A DNA stretch of 5,659 bases from Bacillota bacterium (GCA_023398855.1 JAEWRS010000071.1:1-5659); one strand, 5' to 3'. Shown: positions 1-5,620, counted from the first letter of the stretch. Numbers and translations: made by a program. The notes: a model not told the origin generated them from the letters alone.

Positions 1-1
1 C

Positions 2-103
2 TATGAAACCTCTAAAGAGCGCAGGGATCTTGTCCGTCTTCTGGAGATCTTAGCAAAGAACATGAACAGGACGGAAAGGAAGGACGATAAGGATGGAGAA
101 TAG
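2..103 (+). CDS. C-terminal end of an unidentified protein (5' end outside window)
   Basis: An open frame enters from the left edge and ends at TAG 101-103, giving 33 residues (YETSKERRDLVRLLEILAKN..., then a charged tail rich in Lys, Asp, Arg and Glu). The segment from about residue 4 to 20 looks like one amphipathic helix. It resembles the last helix of MarR-type winged-helix regulators, which often end in a 'Leu-Leu-x-x-Leu' helix, but the fragment is too short to assign. The stop overlaps the ATG at 93 of the following SDR gene (ATGGAGAATAG), the usual sign of translational coupling, so the two were probably cotranscribed while the SDR gene was intact. It could equally be the end of another small helical protein. 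Confidence 0.5.
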   Translation, partial: YETSKERRDLVRLLEILAKNMNRTERKDDKDGE

Positions 104-420
104 GACTGCGGTGATAACTGGTGCAACCAGAGGAATTGGAGCGGCTTATGCCTATAAATTCGGGGAACTGGGATATGATCTTGTCAACTGATCCATACCG
201 TATTGCCAGGAATGGTGGAACGAGGCAGCGGAACCATTATCAATGAACCTCTCGTTAAAGGATTTAGAAAAGGGAAGAGTTATCAGCATTCCAGGATTAC
301 ATGGGAAAATGCTCATTCGTTTTTTTTTCACAGATCCCAAGGAAAAGCTACTATAAATTCATGTATGAGTTCAGCCAGAAGAATTTTAAAAGAAAAACAG
401 ATCAGATAAAAAACAGTTGA
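93..420 (+). pseudogene. Decayed short-chain dehydrogenase/reductase (SDR) gene
   Basis: Starting at ATG 93, the frame reads MENRTAVITGATRGIG and onward, which is the first beta strand and the TGxxxGIG NAD(P)-binding motif of classical SDRs. It stops at TGA 189-191. From about 185 another frame continues with QLIHTVLPGMVERGSGTIIN, the SDR strand around beta-4/beta-5. From about 249 a third segment reads SLKDLEKGRVISIPG, a typical SDR C-terminal stretch. After a run of nine T (320-328) the frame shifts again to SQIPRKSYYKFMYEFSQ and ends at TGA 418-420. About 107 residues remain of the roughly 250-265 usual for the family. Two internal deletions removed beta-2 to alpha-4 and the region with the catalytic Ser and Tyr-x-x-x-Lys, so no enzyme can be made. 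The C-terminal style (Leu-Glu-x-Gly-x-Val-Ile-x-Ile-Pro-Gly) suggests the DltE/YqjQ-like SDR group. The SDR identity is well supported; the exact subfamily is inference. Confidence 0.85.
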
Positions 421-445
421 CAATAAGTGAATGATCATTTATTAT
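417..445 (+). promoter_or_regulatory. Sigma-A promoter of the tetR gene
   Basis: A perfect -35 TTGACA (417-422) is followed after exactly 17 bases by TATTAT (440-445), a 5/6 match to the -10 consensus. Transcription would begin near 452, giving a very short leader before the ATG at 466. The -35 overlaps the TGA of the SDR pseudogene. The spacer is occupied almost entirely by the palindromic operator at 424-441, so bound repressor would block RNA polymerase directly. Confidence 0.8.
424..441 (+). promoter_or_regulatory. Predicted TetR operator, site 1 (autoregulation)
   Basis: The sequence TAAGTGAATGATCATTTA contains a perfect 10-base palindrome AATGATCATT (430-439). It matches 17 of 18 bases of an inverted copy at the lon promoter (1096-1113, - strand). 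It sits between the -35 and -10 of the tetR promoter. TGAATG half sites are known for some TetR-family regulators, for example FadR of Bacillus subtilis. That the adjacent TetR protein is the one that binds here is inference from position and from the repeat. Confidence 0.7.
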
Positions 446-465
446 AGAGGCATAGAGGTGATGGC

Positions 466-1029
466 ATGAGAAAAAAAGACGACGAAAAGGTGAGAAGCAT
501 TAAAGCAGCAGTAATCAAGCTGATCCTGCAGGAGGGCTTCCATGGCACTTCTGTCTCTAAAATCGCAAAGATGGCAGGGGTTTCGCCGGCTACGGTTTAT
601 ATTTATTTTGAGAACAAAGAAGATATGCTGCACGACATTTACTTAGAATACTCGGAAGAAATCTATGATTATATATTAGAGAGTGTCAGGCGGGATATGG
701 AGGGGCGGCAGCAGATTGAGGTGCTCATCCGAAGCTACTATAACTATATTTTAGAGAACCAGGAAATCTTCAGCTTTGTGGAGCAATTTTCCAATTGCCC
801 TTCCTTAGCCAATAATTGTTCCGGGAAAAAGGGCATTTGTAATATTTACAGCCTGATGTCGGATATGAAGAGGAGCAACCTTATTAAGAATTACAAGGAA
901 GATAATCTTCTGGCATTTATTTTTCAGCCGGTAAAAGCGATTGCCGTTGATAATCGCAAGAACGAAGCGCAAAAAGAGGATCTGCTCGAGGAGATGATCC
1001 AGATCATACAGAATGCAATACTCAGGTAA
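466..1029 (+). CDS. TetR/AcrR-family transcriptional repressor
   Basis: A 187-residue cytoplasmic DNA-binding regulator, of normal length for the family. Residues about 10-57 form the TetR helix-turn-helix: AAVIKLILQEGFHGTSVSKIA, then AGVSPATVYIYFENKEDML, which matches the family pattern 'G-x-x-x-T-(T/S)-V-x-x-IA-x-x-AGVS-x-x-T-x-Y-x-Y-F-x-x-K-x-x-L'. The rest (about 60-187) is an all-helical ligand-binding and dimerisation domain of unknown ligand. It holds three cysteines at residues 111, 118 and 125 (C-x6-C-x6-C), an odd regular spacing that could support redox or metal sensing. The start at 466 is preceded by AGAGGTG (454-460), 5 bases upstream; the ATG at 461 runs into a stop at once. 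The gene lies directly upstream of lon in the same direction, and the same palindrome occurs at both promoters, so it most likely represses itself and lon. The family call is firm; target and inducer are inferred. Confidence 0.93.
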   Translation: MRKKDDEKVRSIKAAVIKLILQEGFHGTSVSKIAKMAGVSPATVYIYFENKEDMLHDIYLEYSEEIYDYILESVRRDMEGRQQIEVLIRSYYNYILENQEIFSFVEQFSNCPSLANNCSGKKGICNIYSLMSDMKRSNLIKNYKEDNLLAFIFQPVKAIAVDNRKNEAQKEDLLEEMIQIIQNAILR

Positions 1030-1060
1030 GCTGATAAGCGGGATTTTTTTGTGAAACCAT

Positions 1061-1096
1061 TTGACAAAAGGATCTCGCAAAAAAACACACTATATT
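1061..1096 (+). promoter_or_regulatory. Probable lon promoter region (atypical spacing)
   Basis: A perfect TTGACA lies at 1061-1066 and the best -10-like hexamer is TATATT at 1091-1096, but they are 24 bases apart instead of 16-18. No acceptable -10 occurs at the normal distance from TTGACA, and no good -35 lies 16-18 bases before TATATT. The TATATT touches the palindromic operator at 1096-1113. The region is very likely where lon transcription starts, but the exact elements are uncertain. Confidence 0.45.
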
Positions 1097-1113
1097 AAAT
1101 GAACATTCACTTA
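1096..1113 (-). promoter_or_regulatory. Predicted TetR operator, site 2 (lon promoter)
   Basis: Read on the - strand this is TAAGTGAATGTTCATTTA, differing at one position from the site in the tetR promoter (424-441). On the + strand the block 1095-1114 is itself a near-perfect palindrome (TTAA-x-TGAA-CA-TTCA-x-TTAA, 8 of 10 pairs). It lies between the likely -10 and the ribosome site of lon, the classical place for a repressor to act. It also shows that the ATG at 1099 is unlikely to be the lon start, because it falls inside the operator. Confidence 0.72.
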
Positions 1114-1140
1114 AGGACTGCACACAGAAAGGATAAAACT

Positions 1141-3561
1141 ATGATAAATAATTATAATGATCACTTAGGAATCGTCTTCCCGCTATCCAACAAAGTTTTA
1201 TTGCCGGACGTCCTGACTACGGTTCGTTTGGATTCTCTAGGGGAAGCACAGATGAAGTATTTAGAAGACGAAGAAGCTGTAAAAATAGCTTTGCCCCAGA
1301 AACAGAATTTTGGTAAAACCCCCATATTGGAAGAGGATCTATACAGGACAGGCGTTATTTTTGAGGTCACAGGGCTGGATCAGTCGGAAAAGGGAATTCT
1401 GCTTTCCGTCAAATTTAAAGACCGGGTTAATATAAAAGAGCTGCAAATAGAACATGGCATTATATATGCCCAGTATGAGCTCAGTCCTGATCATGAGGAT
1501 CTAAATGAAAAGAGCCGGGAAGAAATGCTTGGATACATCAAGAATATTACCAGGGAGATCAGCGCCAAGTTTTCAGGAGGAGAACAGTACCAGAAAATTG
1601 TCAATGAGTTTACGGATTTAAATTCCATTATCGTATATTTGTCTCAATTCCTTCAGATACCTGGTGAGGAAAGATATGAATTGTTAGAAATGCAGTCAAT
1701 AAAGGACAGAAGCCTCCGTTTTCTGGACTATATGCTAAAGCAAAAGGAAATGATAGAACTGCAAATGCAGATTTCCGAAAAGTTCTCTGAAAAAGCCAAC
1801 CGGTATTACAGGGAATCAGTGCTCAGGGAACAGCTAAAGGCTATTCAGGAGGAGCTGAATGAAGGCAAAGAAGAGACCGGGAAAAAGGAGACAGATTATT
1901 TAAGCAGGATCGAAGAGGCAGGAATGCCGCCTGAGATAAAAGAGGCTGCTCTTGAAGAACTGGATAAGCTGGAAGACCAGGGGCCGAACAAACTGGATTA
2001 TAACGTAATCCGCAATTATCTGGATCTTCTGGTTCAGCTTCCCTGGAAAAAAGAAGAAGCAAAGGACATTGATCTGGAAGAGGCAAGACGGATTCTGGAT
2101 GAACAGCATTACGGGCTTAAAAAGGTAAAGGACAGGATCATTCAGCATCTGGCAGTCATGCAGTTAAATAAGGATAAAAAAGGTTCCATTCTGCTCCTTG
2201 TGGGCCCGCCGGGAACCGGCAAAACAAGCCTTGGAAAAAGCATTGCAGAGGCCCTTGGCAGAAAATATATCCGTTTAAGCCTGGGGGGTATCCGGGATGA
2301 ATCAGAGATCAGAGGCCACAGAAGAACCTATGTGGGAGCCATGCCGGGAAGGATCATTCATAGTATCAGGAAGGCGGGAAAGACTAATCCTGTTATGGTA
2401 CTTGATGAGGTGGATAAGATTATGTCCGGCGGCTTCAGCGGGGACCCTGCAAGCGCTCTTTTGGAGGTTCTGGATCCAGAGCAGAATAACAGCTTTACCG
2501 ATCATTATCTGGATCTTCCTTACGATTTGTCCGATGTCTTTTTTGTGGCAACAGCTAATTCCTTAGAAAGTATCCCAGGACCGCTGTTAGACAGAATGGA
2601 AGTTATACAGATATCCAGCTATACCATGGACGAAAAATTCCACATTGGAAAGAATCATCTGATCCCGGCAGTCTTAAAAGAGCATGGGCTAACCCCTGAG
2701 CAGCTGGTGATGGAAGATGAGGTACTGCAAAAGATTATCAGCGATTATACCCTGGAGGCTGGAGTCCGGGGGCTGAAAAAGCAATTATCCGGCCTGGCCA
2801 GAATAGCAACAGAAAAGATTGTTTCAAAGAAAGCCGGATTGACTTTTGAAATCAAGACAGATGATCTGGAGGAATTCCTTGGAAGACAGGTTTCCCGTCA
2901 TGACAAGGCACAGCCAGACAACCCTCCTGGAGTTGTTACAGGCCTGGCCTGGACTCCGGTGGGAGGAGAGATTCTTTTCATAGAAGCAACGGATATGCCG
3001 GGAAGCGGAGCCGTTACATTGACTGGAAAATTGGGTGATGTGATGAAGGAATCAGCTAAAATCTCCTTAAGTCTGTTAAAGTCCAGATTACCACTCAATG
3101 CTTTTAATTTTAAGGAAAAGGACCTTCATATCCATGTTCCGTCAGGAGCAGTTCCAAAGGACGGTCCGTCAGCAGGTATTGCATTATTTACAGCGCTGGC
3201 TTCTTTGGTAACAGGCAACAAGGTGGATTCCAGGCTTGCCATGACAGGAGAAATTACCTTGCGGGGAGCGGTTCTTCCCATTGGCGGCTTAAAAGAAAAG
3301 CTTCTGGGTGCCCAAAGAGCCGGAATAACCAGGGTTTTGATACCAAAGGATAATGTAAGTGATTTAAAGGAAGTGCCGGAGGAAGTGAAGAACCAGCTCA
3401 CCATTATACCGGTAGAAACGATAGAAGATGTGTTAAAAGAGTCTTTGGGAATTTTCCTTCCAAGAATGGAGCACGTATTTCTCCAAAAGGGAGGGAATGG
3501 ATTATTTTCGGAAGGAGCTGTCACATCACACAAGAATAAGGAAAGAAAGGAGGTAATCTAA
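1141..3561 (+). CDS. lon: Lon (La) ATP-dependent serine protease
   Basis: Cytoplasmic AAA+ protease that unfolds and degrades damaged and regulatory proteins; works as a hexamer. The preferred start is ATG 1141 (806 residues) because GAAAGGA (1127-1133) lies 7 bases upstream; the in-frame ATG at 1099 lies within the operator and lacks a ribosome site. Domains: N-terminal substrate-binding domain about 1-190; long helical coiled-coil region about 190-260 (including LREQLKAIQEEL); AAA+ module with Walker A GPPGTGKT (355-362), Walker B MVLDEVDK (419-426), sensor-1 FFVATAN (467-473), arginine finger in LLDR (Arg485), sensor-2 GVRGLKK (Arg543); protease domain about 597-774 with catalytic Ser677 in KDGPSAG and Lys720 in GGLKEK. 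All catalytic residues are present. The N-terminus lacks the usual PLR-x-x-V-x-F-P-x-M signature, and about 30 residues extend past the normal end (from about 775). The gene is not in the common tig-clpX-lon-ysxC setting, so it may be a second Lon. It forms an operon with the CxxC gene that starts right after its stop. Confidence 0.96.
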   Translation: MINNYNDHLGIVFPLSNKVLLPDVLTTVRLDSLGEAQMKYLEDEEAVKIALPQKQNFGKTPILEEDLYRTGVIFEVTGLDQSEKGILLSVKFKDRVNIKELQIEHGIIYAQYELSPDHEDLNEKSREEMLGYIKNITREISAKFSGGEQYQKIVNEFTDLNSIIVYLSQFLQIPGEERYELLEMQSIKDRSLRFLDYMLKQKEMIELQMQISEKFSEKANRYYRESVLREQLKAIQEELNEGKEETGKKETDYLSRIEEAGMPPEIKEAALEELDKLEDQGPNKLDYNVIRNYLDLLVQLPWKKEEAKDIDLEEARRILDEQHYGLKKVKDRIIQHLAVMQLNKDKKGSILLLVGPPGTGKTSLGKSIAEALGRKYIRLSLGGIRDESEIRGHRRTYVGAMPGRIIHSIRKAGKTNPVMVLDEVDKIMSGGFSGDPASALLEVLDPEQNNSFTDHYLDLPYDLSDVFFVATANSLESIPGPLLDRMEVIQISSYTMDEKFHIGKNHLIPAVLKEHGLTPEQLVMEDEVLQKIISDYTLEAGVRGLKKQLSGLARIATEKIVSKKAGLTFEIKTDDLEEFLGRQVSRHDKAQPDNPPGVVTGLAWTPVGGEILFIEATDMPGSGAVTLTGKLGDVMKESAKISLSLLKSRLPLNAFNFKEKDLHIHVPSGAVPKDGPSAGIALFTALASLVTGNKVDSRLAMTGEITLRGAVLPIGGLKEKLLGAQRAGITRVLIPKDNVSDLKEVPEEVKNQLTIIPVETIEDVLKESLGIFLPRMEHVFLQKGGNGLFSEGAVTSHKNKERKEVI
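3546..3554 (+). promoter_or_regulatory. Strong ribosome binding site inside the end of lon
   Basis: AAAGGAGGT is a nearly complete anti-Shine-Dalgarno match 7 bases before the ATG at 3562. It lies within the last codons of lon (Lys-Glu-Val-Ile-stop). The downstream ATG begins on the base after the lon TAA, so the small gene is translated from lon mRNA and very probably at a higher rate than lon itself. Confidence 0.85.
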
Positions 3562-3768
3562 ATGAATCGTTCCGTGACAAAGGATACTTTAATTGGTGAA
3601 ATTTTGCAGATGGACCAAACGACTGCTCCCTTTTTCTTTGAAATGGGAATGCACTGCCTGGGCTGCCCTGCATCAGCTGGAGAAACCTTGGAAGAGGCCT
3701 GTATGGTACATGGCGTTTCGGTAGAGGCGCTGATCGGCAAGTTAAATGCCCATATGTCAGAAGCATGA
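3562..3768 (+). CDS. DUF1858 / hybrid-cluster-protein-associated redox-disulfide protein
   Basis: A 68-residue cytoplasmic protein with no signal peptide. The pattern VTKDTLIGEIL, then APFFFEMGMHCLGCP, then SAGETLEEACMVHGV is characteristic of the DUF1858 / TIGR03980 family: a small helical domain whose CxxC (Cys32-Cys35, HCLGC) is thought to act as a redox-active disulfide, often found near or fused to hybrid cluster (prismane) proteins. A third cysteine is at residue 47. The gene starts on the base after the lon stop and shares its transcript, and the transcript ends at the hairpin 3778-3823. Its role beside Lon is not known; a redox sensor, adaptor or thiol partner for the protease are possibilities. 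Family assignment is confident, function is not. Confidence 0.9.
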   Translation: MNRSVTKDTLIGEILQMDQTTAPFFFEMGMHCLGCPASAGETLEEACMVHGVSVEALIGKLNAHMSEA

Positions 3769-3777
3769 TTGTAATAA

Positions 3778-3823
3778 TTAAAAAAGGAAGATGTCTTCTG
3801 ATGAAGACATCTTCCTTTTTTAA
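3778..3823. terminator. Bidirectional intrinsic terminator between convergent genes
   Basis: A perfect inverted repeat: left arm TTAAAAAAGGAAGATGTCTTC (3778-3798, given here by its two ends TTAAAAAA and GATGTCTTC), loop TGAT (3799-3802), right arm 3803-3823. The stem is 21 base pairs with a G/C-containing 13-bp core flanked by A6 and T6 runs, so it has a U-tract in either direction. It ends the lon operon on the + strand and the DUF6483 gene on the - strand, which stop 9 and 14 bases away respectively. Confidence 0.95.
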
Positions 3824-3837
3824 TACAGCTGTAATTT

Positions 3838-4227
3838 TCATTCAGAGCCTCTTCCAAGAAGTGCTTCTGCCATGGCATCGTAGCCATAAATTGTTGATAC
3901 ATATTTTAAACCATCAACGATTTCAATTTTAGAAAAATCACATCCTTCAAGGAATCTGGAATCTTTCTGGTTTAAATGTTCATAAAACAACAGTGACATT
4001 TTAAAATATTCTATATCCTGGGCGTCCAGATCATCCAATAATTGGTTTTCTGCTTCATTGATCTTTCCCTCCTCAATGAGATTTAAAAGTCTTGCGTATG
4101 CTGCTGCCATATCTTGATTCTTAAAATTCATTTCATCATGTTTTCCTAAATCAATGTGAAAAACAAGCTTCAGCAAAGTCGCTACCATTTCATGGATCAC
4201 ACGCATAATATAATCTTCTTCCAGCAT
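3838..4227 (-). CDS. DUF6483 family protein, unknown function
   Basis: Encodes 129 residues beginning MLEEDYIMRVIHEMVATLL. This opening and the predominantly helical, acidic make-up match the DUF6483 family of small proteins from Clostridia; no function is established. The body (LLNLIEEGKINEAENQLLDDLDAQDIEYFKMSLLFYEHLN) looks like paired helices of the kind seen in TPR-type repeats. There is no signal peptide or membrane segment, and one Cys (CDF). The start at 4227 is chosen because AAAAAGGAG (4234-4242) lies 6 bases upstream; an in-frame ATG seven codons earlier (4248) would place that ribosome site inside the gene and has none of its own. It is a single-gene unit, convergent with the lon operon and divergent from cdaR. 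The call as a real gene is strong, the family name moderate. Confidence 0.8.
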   Translation of the reverse strand: MLEEDYIMRVIHEMVATLLKLVFHIDLGKHDEMNFKNQDMAAAYARLLNLIEEGKINEAENQLLDDLDAQDIEYFKMSLLFYEHLNQKDSRFLEGCDFSKIEIVDGLKYVSTIYGYDAMAEALLGRGSE

Positions 4228-4269
4228 AAAAGTCTCCTTTTTAACCATAGTAATAAAATGTCTGAAAAC

Positions 4270-4297
4270 ACTATATTACATGATAATTTACCATAAA
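4270..4297 (-). promoter_or_regulatory. Possible promoter of the DUF6483 gene
   Basis: On the - strand a TATAGT hexamer (4275-4270, 5/6 to consensus) is preceded after 16 bases by a poor -35, TTTATG (4297-4292). Transcription would start near 4263, about 36 bases before the start codon. The surrounding DNA is very A/T-rich, so chance matches are easy. Confidence 0.35.
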
Positions 4298-4343
4298 TAA
4301 ATAAAAAAGTAAAACAGTTATTTCGTAAAAGCAGCCATCAGTA

Positions 4344-4367
4344 CCATTGCTTCTATTGAAGCAATGG
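4344..4367. repeat. Perfect inverted repeat upstream of cdaR (hairpin or operator)
   Basis: CCATTGCTTC (4344-4353), spacer TATT, then GAAGCAATGG (4358-4367): 10-bp arms with no mismatch. Neither side carries a T-run directly after it, so it is not a convincing terminator. It lies 72 bases before the cdaR start codon and directly before a -10-like TAAAAT (4369-4374). The right half with the spacer, TATTGAAGCAATGG, recurs with one change at 5621-5634. A regulator-binding site for cdaR autoregulation is the favoured reading; an RNA hairpin in the leader is the alternative. Confidence 0.7.
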
Positions 4368-4439
4368 CTAAAATGTGTTAAGCTGTTTCTTTAAAATGCT
4401 GAAAATACAAAAGGTAAAGTATCGCTTTGGGAGGCTGAG

Positions 4440-5564
4440 ATGATAGAAACGGAACTGGCAAAAAAATTCATTGAACAGGTCACGCAATATACAGAGTACA
4501 ATATCAATATCATGAATGAGCAGGGGGTCATCATTGCCAGCAGGGATCCGAAGCGGGTGGGATCTTTTCATGAGGTGGCCTATTATATTGTGACCGGAAG
4601 CGAAGATATGGTTGTTACCTCTACGGAGGAAGATTATCCTGGTGTAAAACCTGGAATCAACATGGTCATTAACATTGACGGAAAAAGAGAAGGGGTGGTT
4701 GGCATCACCGGTAATCCGGGAGAGATAAAACCAGTGGCTCTGATAACCAAAATGGCCATAGAAGCCATGCTCAAATACGAGAAGCAGCAGGAAGAACTGA
4801 GAAAAAGGAGAAATCAGAAAGAGCATTTTACAAATCTTCTGATCCATGTGGAATATCCTGATCCCAGAGAACTCCGGAATGTTGCAAAGCAGCTTAATTA
4901 TTCGGAAAGCATCATCAGGGTCCCCATCCTGTTCTGGCTTCATGACATCAGGCCAGAGCCGTTTCTTAACATGATCAAAAAGAGTCCAAGGCACGGACCG
5001 GAGGATATCAGCATTATCCTGGACAGCAGCCATATTCTTGTTTTTAAAACCATGCCGGAGCAGGTACGGAATGTATTTGCTGATTATAAATACATTGTGG
5101 CGGAGTATTTAAGTACAGCTTTAAAATGGCTTAGGGAACAGGAAAAAAACTGCAGATTTTACATCGGTTCCTTTCAGGAAAATTTTACCCAGTATTACAA
5201 CGCGTACCGTCACTGCAAATGGCTGGAGGAAAATGTGAATACCGGTTCAGCGGCCTTTTTTTATGATCATACGGGAAATTATGTCCGGTCTATTGTGCCG
5301 GTAAATGAACTGCAATGGATGTTCAATGTTTATGAAAAAGAGCTGAGCGATGAATTTAAAAAGACATTTATGGAAATTGCCGGGGTTCTTATAAAGACAA
5401 ATTATAATCTGGTGGCATCGTCAAAGGAGCTCTTTGTTCATAAAAACACACTTTTGTACCGTTATAATAAGTTGAAAGATATGTTTAACATCAATCCCCT
5501 GGAGTCTTCATCAGACCGTTTCTTCATGGAAGCCTTTTATACTTTTTTAAGAAAAGAACATTAG
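4440..5564 (+). CDS. CdaR-type sugar-diacid-recognition transcriptional regulator
   Basis: A 374-residue cytoplasmic regulator. Residues about 3-131 match the putative sugar-diacid recognition domain: LAKKFIEQVTQYTEYNINIM, GVIIASRDPKRVGSFHEVAYYI, and the PGVKPGINMVINIDGKREGVVGITG block ending in a helix with VALITKMAIEAMLKYE. The middle (about 132-290) is the variable GGDEF-like linker. Residues about 316-372 are the PucR-type C-terminal helix-turn-helix, with the hallmark LFVHKNTLLYRYNKLKDMFNI. Family members (E. coli CdaR and relatives) usually activate genes for glycerate, glucarate, galactarate or other hydroxy-acid use from a nearby promoter. The start at 4440 follows GGGAGG (4429-4434) at 5 bases. 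It stands alone after a divergent gene, and a promoter for another + strand gene begins just downstream, which is the likely target. The actual effector cannot be told from this sequence. Confidence 0.92.
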   Translation: MIETELAKKFIEQVTQYTEYNINIMNEQGVIIASRDPKRVGSFHEVAYYIVTGSEDMVVTSTEEDYPGVKPGINMVINIDGKREGVVGITGNPGEIKPVALITKMAIEAMLKYEKQQEELRKRRNQKEHFTNLLIHVEYPDPRELRNVAKQLNYSESIIRVPILFWLHDIRPEPFLNMIKKSPRHGPEDISIILDSSHILVFKTMPEQVRNVFADYKYIVAEYLSTALKWLREQEKNCRFYIGSFQENFTQYYNAYRHCKWLEENVNTGSAAFFYDHTGNYVRSIVPVNELQWMFNVYEKELSDEFKKTFMEIAGVLIKTNYNLVASSKELFVHKNTLLYRYNKLKDMFNINPLESSSDRFFMEAFYTFLRKEH

Positions 5565-5585
5565 TTTTGTATCGACAATACAAAA
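5565..5585. repeat. Short A/T-rich inverted repeat just after cdaR
   Basis: TTTTGTAT (5565-5572), loop CGACA, ATACAAAA (5578-5585), beginning on the base after the cdaR stop. The 8-bp stem has a single G-C pair and no T-run follows on the + strand, so it is at most a weak terminator. It could be a weak hairpin ending or stabilising the cdaR transcript. Confidence 0.4.
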
Positions 5586-5603
5586 ATCAATAGTCATATT
5601 GAT
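5586..5603. promoter_or_regulatory. Inverted repeat upstream of the next gene, possible operator
   Basis: ATCAATA (5586-5592), spacer GTCA, TATTGAT (5597-5603): a perfect dyad with 7-bp arms. The half site TATTGA also occurs in the dyad at 5622-5632 and in the repeat before cdaR. It lies 34 bases upstream of the putative -10 at 5638, a place suited to an activator. Confidence 0.45.
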
Positions 5604-5620
5604 ACTCACGGTTGTAGAAG

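Noticed and set aside
203..409. 68-codon + strand frame as an independent small gene
   Set aside because: Its first residues (PGMVERGSGTIIN) are the SDR core continued from upstream of its ATG, and the rest is an out-of-frame reading of the SDR C-terminus; it is part of the pseudogene.
1021..1050. Possible terminator after tetR (TCAG...CTGA followed by a run of seven T)
   Set aside because: Only about four base pairs can be formed and the stem is separated from the T-run by unpaired bases, so the hairpin is too weak to call. Some read-through from tetR into lon is therefore possible.
3126..3533. Open frame of 135 codons on the - strand opposite the 3' part of lon
   Set aside because: It is the antisense of the conserved Lon protease domain and resembles no protein; a shadow of the real gene.
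3521..3902. Two overlapping - strand frames across the DUF1858 gene and the terminator
   Set aside because: Both would run through the strong terminator and lie antisense to a well recognised family member, with no ribosome site.
4368..5033. Open frame of 221 codons on the - strand opposite cdaR
   Set aside because: It lies antisense to a gene with clear CdaR domains, shows low-complexity hydrophobic composition typical of a shadow frame, and has no recognisable motif.
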